DNA of 64,000 bases from Methanoculleus taiwanensis (GCF_004102725.1 NZ_LHQS01000001.1:289304-353303), one strand, 5' to 3'. Counted from the first letter of the stretch, positions 52,173 to 61,368 are shown. Notes: generated from the sequence alone by a model not told the origin. Made by a program: numbers and translations.

Positions 52173-53342
52173 ATGCCATCCGTTGAGCCATCCGTTACGG
52201 TCTATTCGACGAAAAATTGTCCTTACTGCCGCATGGTCAAGGCGTTCCTCGACAAGCACGGTGTCGCCTACCGGGGTATTGATGTCGGGGAAGACCGTGA
52301 GGCCGCCCGGGAGATGATACGGCTATCCGGCCAGCGGGGCGTCCCGGTCACGACTATCGGGGACGAAGTGATCGTCGGGTTCGATGCGAGGAGGCTCAAG
52401 GAGATCTTCGGCACGGAGAAGGCTGAGGAGGTCTACGACACGGTCATCGTCGGTGCCGGCCCTGCGGGGCTGACGGCTGCGGTTTACTGTGCTCGGAAAC
52501 TGCTCAAGACCATCGTCATCGCCGAGAACATCGGCGGGCAGGCGACGTGGAGTTGGTCGATCGAGAACTACATGGGCTACCGGATGATCACGGGCGAGGA
52601 ACTTATCAAGAGATTCGAGGAGCAGGTGCGGGGACTGCATATCAGCCTCGAGCTCGACAGCGTGCAGGAGATCGCAGAGGAGGGCGATCTCTTCCTCATC
52701 AGGACGGTCTCAGAGAACGTCTACCGGGCGAAGACGGTGATCATCGCGGCCGGCAAGCAGCCGCGGACGCTGGGGCTTCCCGAGGAGAGCTCCCTGATGG
52801 GAAGGGGCGTGAGTATCTGCGCCACCTGTGATGCCCCGCTCTACAAGGATAAGGCCGTGGCCGTGGTCGGCGGCGGCAACTCAGCGCTTCAGGCAGCGCT
52901 CGAGCTTGCCGGGCTCGCTCAGTCTGTGGCGCTGATCGTCCGGAGCACCATCCGGGCAGACGAGGTCTACCGGAGACAGTGCGAGGAACTCGGGATCCCG
53001 GTCTACCTGCATCACGAGGTGACGGCGCTCTCCGGCGACCAGTCCCTGACTGGTATCACCATTCGCAACCGGGAGACCGGGGAGGAGACCGACCTCGCCG
53101 TCGACGGGCTGTTCCTCGAGATCGGGCTTGTGCCGAATACCGAGTTCCTGCACGGCTTTGTAGACCTGAACGAGAACCACGAGATCATCGTCGACCAGAA
53201 CGCACACACGAGTCGGGACGGGGTTTACGCGGCCGGTGACGTCACCTGCATCAACGCCAAACAGATCATCGTGGCGGCCGGTGACGGAGCCAAAGCAGCG
53301 CTTGAGGCGCACGAATACATCCTGAGACATCGGGGCGTGTGA
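52173..53342 (+). CDS. trxB: Glutaredoxin-thioredoxin reductase fusion
   Basis: This 389-residue protein has an N-terminal glutaredoxin domain (about 7-80) with CPYC (C16, C19) and the cis-proline segment GVPVTTIGDEVI. A full thioredoxin-reductase domain follows (about 88-385) with GAGPAGLTAAVYCAR, redox-active CATCDAP (about 215-221), the nucleotide motif VVGGGNSALQAA, and VYAAGDVTC. The fusion would pass electrons internally from the reductase to its own disulfide carrier. Whether it uses NADPH or F420H2 cannot be read here. Confidence 0.92.
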   Translation: MPSVEPSVTVYSTKNCPYCRMVKAFLDKHGVAYRGIDVGEDREAAREMIRLSGQRGVPVTTIGDEVIVGFDARRLKEIFGTEKAEEVYDTVIVGAGPAGLTAAVYCARKLLKTIVIAENIGGQATWSWSIENYMGYRMITGEELIKRFEEQVRGLHISLELDSVQEIAEEGDLFLIRTVSENVYRAKTVIIAAGKQPRTLGLPEESSLMGRGVSICATCDAPLYKDKAVAVVGGGNSALQAALELAGLAQSVALIVRSTIRADEVYRRQCEELGIPVYLHHEVTALSGDQSLTGITIRNRETGEETDLAVDGLFLEIGLVPNTEFLHGFVDLNENHEIIVDQNAHTSRDGVYAAGDVTCINAKQIIVAAGDGAKAALEAHEYILRHRGV

Positions 53343-53401
53343 TCGGCTCCCGACATACTCATCATCTTATAGAGTCTACGCTGTACCCGGAAGGTGACCG
53401 G

Positions 53402-53719
53402 TTGGACGTCCTCTACATCATCACCGAGCTTATCGGCTTTGTCATGCTCGGTCTCGGTTATCTCATCAGATTCCGGGGGCGGGTGGAACTGATCGCCGGC
53501 TACGACGAAAAAAGGGTGCGCGACCCGGAAGGGCTCGCACGTTTTGTCGGGACGAATCTCCTGCTGCTCGGCGCCGGTGCGTTCGCGGTTCTCGCTCTTG
53601 AGTTTCTTATTCCCGGGTATGCGGTGCTCTTCTTCGTCATCTACGCCCTCGTCGCGGTTCCGCTCGTCAGTTTCATAACCGTGCGCGGTTCGAGCCGGTA
53701 TGAAAAACGGGACTCGTGA
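53402..53719 (+). CDS. DUF3784-like two- to three-helix membrane protein
   Basis: This 105-residue protein starts at a TTG with GGAAGGTGA 5-13 nt upstream. It has hydrophobic helices at about 5-18, 48-68 and 72-92, plus the family pattern LIRFRGRVELIAGYDEKRVRDPEGLARFVG resembling DUF3784. A GTG at 53339 overlapping the previous stop is an alternative start. Function unknown. It follows the thioredoxin reductase gene closely and may share its transcript. Confidence 0.6.
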   Translation: MDVLYIITELIGFVMLGLGYLIRFRGRVELIAGYDEKRVRDPEGLARFVGTNLLLLGAGAFAVLALEFLIPGYAVLFFVIYALVAVPLVSFITVRGSSRYEKRDS

Positions 53720-53729
53720 ACGTCCTGCT

Positions 53730-53735
53730 AAAAAA
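53730..53735 (-). terminator. Oligo-T terminator of the secreted-protein gene
   Basis: Six T on the minus strand, 8 bp after the stop of the gene ending at 53743. Confidence 0.4.
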
Positions 53736-53742
53736 GAGAGGG

Positions 53743-54249
53743 TTACTCGGGGGAGAGGGGGTACTTGATATAGTATCCCCAGTTGTTCCCGCCGAACTGG
53801 GTGCGGACGCCGGTATAGTAGCCCTCGAGTCCTGCGCAGCCCATCCATGCAGTCTCGCTCTCTCCGTTCCGCGAGACGACCGCATGGGCGGCGATATAGA
53901 TGATATCGCCTTCTCCGGGGATATCGTCAAGCGGAATTATTTCTTTGACGACCGTCGTTGAGAGGCCTTCCTGCTTGTAGGCAAACTGGCCCGGAATCGG
54001 ATTTCCTTTCTTGGTCTGCGGCAGCAGGTCGGGGTTACGTGCGACTGCGAGGTGCGTCTCGGTGAGCTGCCAGCCGTACATCGTCTCGTACTTCACGATG
54101 AGATTGGTGCCGTCATCCCAGACCCAGACCTTCCCTGCAGGGATGGTCTTACCGGCGTTCAGCGACGGCGCAATTGCAGATGCCGTTCCCACCACTGTGC
54201 TGACGAGGAGCAGCAGGGCGGCGAGCTGTATAAGGGTGTGCTTACTCAT
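53743..54249 (-). CDS. Secreted hypothetical protein
   Basis: This 168-residue protein has a clear signal peptide (HTLIQLAALLLLVSTVVGTASA, about 3-24). A probably folded secreted domain follows with the segment WVWDDGTNLIVKYET and an aromatic C-terminal part (GCAGLEGYYTGVRTQFGGNNWGYYIKYPL). No family is recognised. GGGGGG lies 7-12 nt before ATG 54249, and a T-run follows the stop. No neighbour suggests a function. Confidence 0.75.
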   Translation of the reverse strand: MSKHTLIQLAALLLLVSTVVGTASAIAPSLNAGKTIPAGKVWVWDDGTNLIVKYETMYGWQLTETHLAVARNPDLLPQTKKGNPIPGQFAYKQEGLSTTVVKEIIPLDDIPGEGDIIYIAAHAVVSRNGESETAWMGCAGLEGYYTGVRTQFGGNNWGYYIKYPLSPE

Positions 54250-54485
54250 AGTTGTCCCCCCTTGGAACATGCTCGTGAATGCAGGTTGTGTATATAAATC
54301 TGCCGCAGGGTTCCGGGGAATCTGCCTGTTCATGGAGCCCTGTTGCCTGCATGGGCTCTCCCGGTATGCTTATTTCAGAATTATATTGTTCAGTTTATAT
54401 TTCAGAGAATTGCGCTTATTCTCCGTGTGGGTAGAGCGCTGAAAAGAGGTGGCGGGGTTGTTGACACTGCCGGGCGAACCGGGGA

Positions 54486-55955
54486 TTAGGCTTTCCCGAC
54501 ATCTTCTCGTTCTGCATCCTTCTTCCGGTATCCCTCGAGGAGGAGGGTTGCGAGGTTCTTCACCGGCACGTCGGTGCAGTCGGCGATATGGAACTCGCAG
54601 AAGGGACAGATGGTGGTGACGATGTCGGCACCGGTCTTTCTGACCTCTTCGTCCCGTTTCGCCCCGAGTGCCGCTGCTTCCTCCGGGATGCCGGAGCGGA
54701 CGCCGCCGCCGGCCCCGCAACACTGCGTCGGCATCTCCACAAACTCCCGGACAACCTGTCGGAGGAGCTCCCGGGGCTCCTCGCTGATCCCCTGTCCCCG
54801 TAGCAGGTGGCAGGGGTCGTGGTAGGTGGCGGTGATATCGAGTTTCGCCGGCGGTTCGATGCCGTACTCGGTGAGCACCTCGGAGATGTCCTTCACGACA
54901 AACGGCGTCTCATAGTCATTCTTCAGCGTCGCCCCGCACCCTGCGCAGATCGTCATCACCGTTGTGATCCCTCGCCGGGCGAATGCATCGATATTCTTCT
55001 GTTTCAGGTCATCGAGGAACGACGTCTGCCCAGTCCGGATGAGAGGAGAGCCGCAGCAGACCTGGTCGTGGGGAACGATCACCCGGATGCCGTTCCGCTT
55101 CATGACTTCCATGGCGTCGAGCGCCGTCTGCGGCACCCGGCCGTTGAACATACACCCGACGAAGAACCCGACCTCGCCGCGAACCTCGCCATCAGGCTCG
55201 ATAACCTCAGGCACCTGCTCGAGGAACGTTGGCTGCGTCCGCCCGACGCTCCGTCCCGTCTCCTTCACCATCTTCGCCACCTCCTGGTGGCGGGGCAGCG
55301 TCAGACCGCGGCGGTTCGCTATCTCGCGGAGTTTCTCGATCGCTTTTCCCGGGATCTCGATATCCTTCGGGCAGACCTCCACGCACCGTTTGCAGGTAGT
55401 GCAGTAAAAGAGGCCCTGCTCGATCGCCTCATCGATCCGGTCGTGTGTATCCCGGGGATCGAGGGTGAGCCGCATCTGCTGGCGCAGGATAGTCGGGCCA
55501 GCAAATGCGGTGACCTGCAGCGCCGGGCAGGCGGAGACACAGGATAAACACTCGATACAGTCGCGGAGCGGCTTTATCGCCTCGATCTCTTCTTTCTTCG
55601 GGACGACGACGTCTTCGCCTGGCTCAATCCAGGCGATTCTTTTGAGCACCGGCTCCATATCTACGACAAGGTCTTTCTGCACGGGAAGCGCGAGCGGTTC
55701 GATCGTTATGCCGTCCCGCGCCTCTTCCATGCAGGCGAGCACCGGTGTCCCGTCCACGCGAACGGCGCAGCTGCCGCATTGGCCTGAACCGCAGCAGTAA
55801 CGGTAGGAGAGCGTTGGATCCTGCTCGTCGCGGATGGCGTGCAGCGTGTGGAGCACCCGGGCGCCCTCGTTCACCTGCACGGTATAGGTCTCGAAGTAGG
55901 GTTCCTTGTCTACCGCGGGGTCGAACCGTGCAACCCTGACCGTGATCGTCTTCAT
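54486..55955 (-). CDS. tfrB: Thiol:fumarate reductase subunit B
   Basis: This 489-residue protein matches the known TfrB length. The N-terminal [2Fe-2S] domain contains CCGSGQCGSC. Two [4Fe-4S] motifs are CIECLSCVSACP and CTTCKRCVEVCP. The C-terminal part has two CCG domains (VCCGSPL about 327, QCCGAGGG about 437) like heterodisulfide reductase HdrB. TfrAB reduces fumarate with coenzymes M and B, which become the heterodisulfide. ATG 55955 overlaps the tfrA stop. Confidence 0.93.
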   Translation of the reverse strand: MKTITVRVARFDPAVDKEPYFETYTVQVNEGARVLHTLHAIRDEQDPTLSYRYCCGSGQCGSCAVRVDGTPVLACMEEARDGITIEPLALPVQKDLVVDMEPVLKRIAWIEPGEDVVVPKKEEIEAIKPLRDCIECLSCVSACPALQVTAFAGPTILRQQMRLTLDPRDTHDRIDEAIEQGLFYCTTCKRCVEVCPKDIEIPGKAIEKLREIANRRGLTLPRHQEVAKMVKETGRSVGRTQPTFLEQVPEVIEPDGEVRGEVGFFVGCMFNGRVPQTALDAMEVMKRNGIRVIVPHDQVCCGSPLIRTGQTSFLDDLKQKNIDAFARRGITTVMTICAGCGATLKNDYETPFVVKDISEVLTEYGIEPPAKLDITATYHDPCHLLRGQGISEEPRELLRQVVREFVEMPTQCCGAGGGVRSGIPEEAAALGAKRDEEVRKTGADIVTTICPFCEFHIADCTDVPVKNLATLLLEGYRKKDAEREDVGKA

Positions 55956-57580
55956 AGCACTGCCTCCTTCCGCTCGATCCCTGCACTCGTGAGCGAGACG
56001 TAGGTATGGCCGAACGGAGACGTAGCCGGTTCCCAGGTCGTCGTCACGTCTTTCCTGACGTGAGCGCCCCGGTTCTCCGGTCGGAGCAGGGCGGACCTGA
56101 CGATAAGGGATGCGGTGGTGCACATGTTCCGGAGTGTGCAGCAGTCGATGATATTCGACGGCGAGGCCGCACGGATCGGCAGGCTCTCGAGGCGGGTGAT
56201 CGTGGCGAGCGCGGTGTTGAGCTCGTCTGCCGTCCTGAAGATCCCGGCGTGGTTCCACATGGTGAGTTTCAGCTCGCGCCGCGCCACGGCGGGGTTCACC
56301 TCGCCGTCGAGGTACGCGGAGAGACGGCGTTCCAGGGCAGCGAGGCGGTCGGGATCGATATATTTATCCTGCTCGGGCGCCTTTCCGGCGGATTCCCCGG
56401 CGCGTTTCCCGAAGACCTGGGTGTCGGCAAGAGCGTTGCCCCCGAGGCGGTTGGCTCCGTGAACGCCGCCGGTAACCTCACCGCAGGCATAAAGGCCGGG
56501 CACGGTCGTCCGGCAGTCCGGCGTTATCGCAAGCCCTCCCATGATGTGGTGGGCGGTCGGGGCGACGACCATCGGTTCGCGGCGTATATCGACGCCGAAG
56601 GCCAGGAACTGCTCGAGCATTACCGGCAGGCGGGTCTCGATCTCTCCGGGGGAGAGGTGCGTGACGTCGAGGTAGACCCCGCCGTAATCCGTGCCCCGCC
56701 CTTCCAGCACTTCGGTGGCGATCGCCCGCGCCACCACATCCCGGGTGGAGAGTTCCATCCGCTCGGGGTCGTAGCGCTCCATGAACCGCTCGCCGTGGGT
56801 GTTCAGGAGCAGACCGCCTTCTCCCCTGACCGCCTCGGTGACCAGCCGTCCCCGGGCATCGTAGGGGTAAACCGCCCCGGTCGGGTGGAACTGCACCATC
56901 TCCATATCAATGAGCTTCGCTCCCGCACGGTAGCCGAGGGCGAACCCGTCCCCGGTTCCTGCGGCGGAGTTCGTGGAAATATCGTAGACCTGCGTCCCGC
57001 CGCCGGTGGCGAGGACGGTGCTGTCGGCCAGGATGACGGCAGCCTCGCCGCGGCGGTCGAGAGCGACCGCGCCGCCGACGCCTCCTTCCCGGGGGAGGAG
57101 ATCGACGACGGAATACTCGTTCATGACGACGGTATCCGTCCCGTCGAGCCGCTCCATCAGGGTCGCCATGATCTCGTGCCCTGTGCGGTCGCCGGCATAA
57201 CAGGTACGGGGAAACTTCTGCCCGCCGAACGGGCGCTGGGCGACCATTCGATTCTCGGTGACGTCGAAGACCGCTCCCCACCGGATCAGGTCGGCCATTC
57301 TCTCAGGCGCCTCACGGGTCAGCACCTCCACGAGCGCAGGATCGTTGAGGTAGGCGCCCCCGCGGAGTGTATCCTCGCGGTGAACGTCGCAGGAATCCTG
57401 ATCCCTGAGCACGGCGTTGTACCCGCCCTCCGCCATCGTCGTGCACCCTCCTTTTCCGGCGATGGTCTTTGAGACCAGCACTACGTTACCGTAGCGGGAT
57501 GCCTCGATGGCGGCACGGACACCCGCACCGCCGCTCCCGATAATCAGAACGTGGCACCTTACAACCTCGCTTGCAAGCAT
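55952..57580 (-). CDS. tfrA: Thiol:fumarate reductase subunit A (flavoprotein)
   Basis: This 542-residue FAD subunit has the dinucleotide motif LIIGSGGAGVRAAIEA at residues 12-27. Other SdhA/FrdA family segments are GKGGCTTMAEGGYN, QFHPTGAVYP, and GLYACGEVTGGVHGANRLGGNALADTQVFGKRAG. It holds the fumarate reduction site and overlaps tfrB. A bidirectional promoter region of 60 bp separates it from the aspartate kinase gene. Confidence 0.94.
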   Translation of the reverse strand: MLASEVVRCHVLIIGSGGAGVRAAIEASRYGNVVLVSKTIAGKGGCTTMAEGGYNAVLRDQDSCDVHREDTLRGGAYLNDPALVEVLTREAPERMADLIRWGAVFDVTENRMVAQRPFGGQKFPRTCYAGDRTGHEIMATLMERLDGTDTVVMNEYSVVDLLPREGGVGGAVALDRRGEAAVILADSTVLATGGGTQVYDISTNSAAGTGDGFALGYRAGAKLIDMEMVQFHPTGAVYPYDARGRLVTEAVRGEGGLLLNTHGERFMERYDPERMELSTRDVVARAIATEVLEGRGTDYGGVYLDVTHLSPGEIETRLPVMLEQFLAFGVDIRREPMVVAPTAHHIMGGLAITPDCRTTVPGLYACGEVTGGVHGANRLGGNALADTQVFGKRAGESAGKAPEQDKYIDPDRLAALERRLSAYLDGEVNPAVARRELKLTMWNHAGIFRTADELNTALATITRLESLPIRAASPSNIIDCCTLRNMCTTASLIVRSALLRPENRGAHVRKDVTTTWEPATSPFGHTYVSLTSAGIERKEAVL

Positions 57581-57595
57581 CTTATTAGTCTGTGC

Positions 57596-57617
57596 GTTGT
57601 ATAGTATCTTAAAATAA
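57596..57617. promoter_or_regulatory. Divergent promoters for tfrA and aspartate kinase
   Basis: AT-rich elements GTATAGTATC (minus TATA candidate about 23 nt from the tfrA start at 57580) and CTTAAAATA (plus, 57608-57616, about 29 nt from ATG 57641) share the 60-bp gap. Confidence 0.4.
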
Positions 57618-57640
57618 TTGCAGGAAATGAGTGAGCCAGA

Positions 57641-59041
57641 ATGAGGCTTTTAATGAAATTTGGCGGCACATCCGTCTCAGATGGGGACTGCATCCGGCGG
57701 GTTGTGGATATCCTCGAACCTTACCGTATCGATGGTGTAGAACTGGCCGTGGTCGTATCGGCATGCTCGGGGGTAACCGATCAGATCATATCGGTGGCAC
57801 ATGAGGTGGTGAGCAGCAGGGACAAAACGCCCATCGAGTCGTTTATCCACGCCATGCGTACCCGGCATACGAAGATACTCGATCAGGTGGCACCCGACTA
57901 CGTGGACGAGGTAATGACGATCATCGACGAGCGGCTCGGTCTGCTTGAGAATATTCTGAGCGCCGTATATACGCTCAAGGAGCTCACTCCCCGCTCACGG
58001 GATTATATCATGACCTTCGGAGAGCGGTTCTCGGCACCGATCGTCAGTGCCGCCCTCCGGCAGCGGGGGATCCCATCGGTCGCTCTCGACGGGATCGAGG
58101 CCGGGATCATCACCACCCCGAACCACGGCGATGCCCGTGCCCTTCCTGCAAGCGAAAACCATATCAAGAGCCGGATCGTCCCGCTGCTCACGGAGACGGT
58201 TCCGGTCATCATGGGCTTTATGGGAGCGACGGAGCAGGGGATCATCACGACGCTCGGCAGGAGCGGTTCGGACTACTCGGCCGCCGTCATCGGCAGCGGC
58301 ATCGATGCCGACGAGATCTGGATCTGGACAGACGTCGACGGCGTCATGACATCCGATCCCCGGATCATCAAGGACGCCCGGGTGCTCTCCGATGTCTCCT
58401 ACCTCGAAGCGATGGAACTCTCCTATTTCGGAGCTAAAGTCCTTCACCCGCGCTCGGTCGAGCCGGCGATGCAGAAGGATATTCTCGTCCGGGTGAAGAA
58501 CACCTTCAACCCCGCCCATCCCGGCACCTGTATCCTCCGCAAGGAGCACCGGGAGAAACGCGTGGTCAAGGCGATCTCGTTTATCGAGAAGGTGGCCCTG
58601 ATCAACATTACCGGTGCCCAGATGATCGGGAGACCCGGTGTCGCGAAGGCGATCTTCTCGGCGCTCGCCGAGCGGGAGGCCAACGTGATGATGATCTCGC
58701 AGGGCTCGTCCGAGGCGAACATCTCCCTCATCGTCGACGAGTCGCACCTCGAGGTTGCCATGGATGCGCTCTCTCCGCTCGCGAAGCAGGGAGTCGTCCG
58801 TGAGATCACGTATGACCGCGACGTTGTGGCGGTGGCGGTCGTCGGAGCGGGGATGGCAGGCACGCCCGGCACCGGTGGAAGAATATTTACTGCTCTCGGG
58901 AGAGCCGGGATCAACGCCATGATGATCTCACAGGGCTCCTCGGAAGTGAACGTCTCCTTTGTGGTGAAGGGGAGCGATGGAAAACGCGCCCTTCAGGTGC
59001 TCCACGATGAGTTCCGTCTCTCGGAGGATTGTGATGAGTGA
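57641..59041 (+). CDS. lysC: Aspartate kinase
   Basis: This 466-residue enzyme phosphorylates aspartate at the head of the lysine/threonine/methionine pathway. The kinase domain begins KFGGTSVSD (about 6-14), with a later RSGSDYSAAVIG segment and WTDVDGVMTSDPRI. Two C-terminal ACT domains contain VNVMMISQGSSE-type repeats (EANVMMISQGSSEANIS; AGINAMMISQGSSEVNVS) that bind feedback effectors. It overlaps purM by 8 bp. Confidence 0.95.
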   Translation: MRLLMKFGGTSVSDGDCIRRVVDILEPYRIDGVELAVVVSACSGVTDQIISVAHEVVSSRDKTPIESFIHAMRTRHTKILDQVAPDYVDEVMTIIDERLGLLENILSAVYTLKELTPRSRDYIMTFGERFSAPIVSAALRQRGIPSVALDGIEAGIITTPNHGDARALPASENHIKSRIVPLLTETVPVIMGFMGATEQGIITTLGRSGSDYSAAVIGSGIDADEIWIWTDVDGVMTSDPRIIKDARVLSDVSYLEAMELSYFGAKVLHPRSVEPAMQKDILVRVKNTFNPAHPGTCILRKEHREKRVVKAISFIEKVALINITGAQMIGRPGVAKAIFSALAEREANVMMISQGSSEANISLIVDESHLEVAMDALSPLAKQGVVREITYDRDVVAVAVVGAGMAGTPGTGGRIFTALGRAGINAMMISQGSSEVNVSFVVKGSDGKRALQVLHDEFRLSEDCDE

Positions 59042-60026
59042 ACATACGTACCGCGATGCGGGCGTCGATATCGATCTCGAGGCCGCGGCCGTCCGGGCAT
59101 TGATCAGCAGGCTCTCCTACCGGCGGGAGGGTGCTTTCTCCATGTTCGGCAAGGTCGGGCACTTCGCCGGGCTGATCGAGTTCGGCGAGCACGTCCTCGC
59201 ACTTGCCGTCGACGGCGTCGGCACGAAGATGCTGATCGCAGACGAACTCGCCGACTGGCGGACGGTTGGGATCGACTGTATCGCGATGAACGTCAACGAC
59301 CTCTACGTGATGAACCTCGAGCCCGTCGCGTTTGTCGACTACATCGCAACCGATGCGCTCTCGGTCGGCAAGATGGAGCAGATCGGCGAGGGGCTCAACG
59401 AGGGTGCGCGGCTCGCCAACATGAACATCGTCGGCGGTGAGACCGCAACCCTGAAAGGCCTCGTGAACGGCCTCGACCTTGCGGGCACCTGCCTCGGCAT
59501 CCAGCGGAAAGAGAAGATCGTCACCGGTGAAGCAATAGCTCCGGGCGACGTCATCGTCGGTATTCCGTCGAGCGGTATCCACAGCAACGGCCTGACGCTC
59601 GCGCGGAAGGTCGTGGACGAGTGCGCCTCCTATGCGACCGAGCTTCCGAACGGAAAGACGCTCGGCGAGGTTCTCCTGACGCCCACCCGGATCTACTCCG
59701 AGGTGCTGGCGGTGACGGAGGCCTGCACCGTGCACGGAATGTGTCACATCACCGGCGGCGGCCTCTTAAACTTCCTCCGGCTCGCCGATCTCGGGTTTTC
59801 GATCACCGACCCGCTTGAGGTTCCGCCTATCTTCCGCTGGCTCCGGGAGACCGGGAATATCGGAACAGTGGAGATGTACCGCACCTTCAATATGGGCATG
59901 GGGTATGCGTTTATCGCACCCGAGGAGAGCGTGCGGAGCATCCGATCGATCGTCCCGGATGCACGGGTCGTCGGAGAGGTCGTGCGCGAGCGCGGCGCCT
60001 TCATCGAAGGGACGGAAGTAACGTAA
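59034..60026 (+). CDS. purM: Phosphoribosylformylglycinamidine cyclo-ligase
   Basis: This 330-residue AIR synthetase forms aminoimidazole ribotide using ATP. The family shows YRDAGVDID at the N-terminus, the ATP/Mg segment LAVDGVGTKM, VGGETATLKGLV, and HITGGGLLNFLRL. I chose ATG 59034 with TCGGAGGA just upstream. It overlaps aspartate kinase and is followed by a T-run at 60069-60075. Confidence 0.94.
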   Translation: MSEHTYRDAGVDIDLEAAAVRALISRLSYRREGAFSMFGKVGHFAGLIEFGEHVLALAVDGVGTKMLIADELADWRTVGIDCIAMNVNDLYVMNLEPVAFVDYIATDALSVGKMEQIGEGLNEGARLANMNIVGGETATLKGLVNGLDLAGTCLGIQRKEKIVTGEAIAPGDVIVGIPSSGIHSNGLTLARKVVDECASYATELPNGKTLGEVLLTPTRIYSEVLAVTEACTVHGMCHITGGGLLNFLRLADLGFSITDPLEVPPIFRWLRETGNIGTVEMYRTFNMGMGYAFIAPEESVRSIRSIVPDARVVGEVVRERGAFIEGTEVT

Positions 60027-60068
60027 AAATCAGTGGAGAAGGCTCAACGGCCGCTCCTCATTCTGCTC

Positions 60069-60075
60069 TTTTTTT
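60069..60075 (+). terminator. Oligo-T after purM
   Basis: Seven T in a row, 43 bp after the purM stop; also downstream of the convergent small gene. Confidence 0.4.
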
Positions 60076-60097
60076 AATCCGGTGCACAGCCATCTGA

Positions 60098-60334
60098 TCA
60101 GGAACCGCCGCCATGCTCCTCGAAATAGTGCATCGCTTCGGGGATGTGCTCCCGGATCGCCCGCAGGAAGCTGTCGGTAAGATGCGCGTCGGCGATGCGG
60201 AGCGACTGCTGCATCGCCCGTTCCGTCTCCTGCGAGAGGCCGCGCCCTCCCGCCATCTCGGATCTGATTGTGTGGACGGCATTGTCGACGTCCTGTTCGC
60301 TCTCCCATTTGGTTACGGTTATCGTTCGCGCCAT
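60098..60334 (-). CDS. Small hypothetical protein
   Basis: This 78-residue acidic helical protein (ITVTKWESEQDVDNAVHTI, then DAHLTDSFLRAIREHIPEAM) starts at ATG 60334 with GAGGT upstream. No membrane segment, cysteine motif or known domain is visible. It sits downstream of the ZPR1 and SepF genes with an 80-bp gap. I do not recognise it. Confidence 0.65.
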   Translation of the reverse strand: MARTITVTKWESEQDVDNAVHTIRSEMAGGRGLSQETERAMQQSLRIADAHLTDSFLRAIREHIPEAMHYFEEHGGGS

Positions 60335-60414
60335 ATCTCGTACCTCACGGTGGCCGTATTGGGTAGATCTGCTATTTTATGTTAACCCCTCGGGGTCAGG
60401 GTGAAAAAAGGGTG

Positions 60415-60942
60415 TCAGATCTCCGAAGGATCCAGCAGTATCTTCTTGGCCTTCTCGCTGATGAGCGCGCTGTTCCCCGCAGGGTCTTCGAGGATCAGCG
60501 TGAACGGTGGTGTTGCTTCCTTTGCCCCCATAATCCTGCTCAGCACCTCCTCCGCCCGGGCGCGCTCCTCCTCGGTTTCAGGGTTCATGAGGGCGCTCGC
60601 GACGGCCTGCTCGAACCGGTTCAGGACGCCCTCGATATTGGTCACGAACCCCTCACAGGCACTGCCGGGCTCTACCTTCAGGCCGAGTTCGGGGATCTCG
60701 ATGGTGCCGGAGGTGCTTCGCACGACCCTGGTAGCGAGGTCGGCGGGCTCCTCGACCCGCACCGTCCACCGCACGGGGTCGCCCTCGCCGAGGATGATGG
60801 TATCGATGTGGCGGTAGCCGCACTCGCTGCAGGAGATGCTCACGAGGAGGATGTCCGAGAAGTGCGGGATCTCGAGACGGTGATGGACGATTGGAATCTC
60901 ATTACCACACCCGGGGCAGGTGCCCGGGTACTGCTCCCACAC
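60415..60942 (-). CDS. ZPR1-type zinc finger protein
   Basis: This 175-residue archaeal ZPR1 protein has an N-terminal zinc finger with CPGCGNE and CSECGYRH (about 9-15 and 38-45), followed by the ZPR1 beta-rich domain (GDPVRWTVRVEEPADLATRVVRS). Eukaryotic ZPR1 is an EF-1A chaperone; the single archaeal domain is of similar type. The GTG start overlaps the SepF gene stop, so the two are coupled. A GGAGGA lies 6 nt before the GTG. Confidence 0.88.
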   Translation of the reverse strand: MWEQYPGTCPGCGNEIPIVHHRLEIPHFSDILLVSISCSECGYRHIDTIILGEGDPVRWTVRVEEPADLATRVVRSTSGTIEIPELGLKVEPGSACEGFVTNIEGVLNRFEQAVASALMNPETEEERARAEEVLSRIMGAKEATPPFTLILEDPAGNSALISEKAKKILLDPSEI

Positions 60943-61319
60943 TAGAGTCCTCCACCGATCTTGTCGCGCGAGACCTTCACGGACATGGGAGTGAGCACGA
61001 CGTACTTCTGTTCGCCGAGCCCGACGATGTCTCCGTTGACGTCGCGTGCGACGTCCCGGAGGTCTTTTAAGACGCGCTCGAAGGTGATCTTGTCCATCTT
61101 GAGCCGCCCGATATCGACGATGACGATGTTGCCGTTGTAGACCTCGTCTTTCACGCGGGGCGTGTCCTTGAGGTCTGCAATCGTTGCGATCTTGACGTAC
61201 ATCGATGCCGGCTCATCGTCGCTCGTCCCCTCGTAGGATGCGAGATCCAGCTCCATATAGTCGTCGTCGCTTTTAGTGCTGGTTTTCCCGAGGATACTGT
61301 CGAATATCTTCTTAACCAT
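60942..61319 (-). CDS. sepF: SepF-like cell division protein
   Basis: This 125-residue protein has a short amphipathic N-terminus (VKKIFDSILG) that would bind membrane. An acidic linker is followed by the SepF/DUF552 domain (about 40-120: MYVKIATIADLKD, then GNIVIVDIGRL and VNGDIVGLGEQKYVVLTP). SepF anchors FtsZ to the membrane in archaea without FtsA. It overlaps the ZPR1 gene and follows the PUA gene by 49 bp. FtsZ is not in this window. Confidence 0.9.
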   Translation of the reverse strand: MVKKIFDSILGKTSTKSDDDYMELDLASYEGTSDDEPASMYVKIATIADLKDTPRVKDEVYNGNIVIVDIGRLKMDKITFERVLKDLRDVARDVNGDIVGLGEQKYVVLTPMSVKVSRDKIGGGL

Positions 61320-61368
61320 GAAAAAAGTGTAGAATGAATTTTATTTAATAGTATCTTTTGATTCCGGG

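Noticed and set aside
56006..57472. 488-codon open frame on the plus strand
   Set aside because: Antisense to tfrA, whose FAD and active-site motifs are complete.
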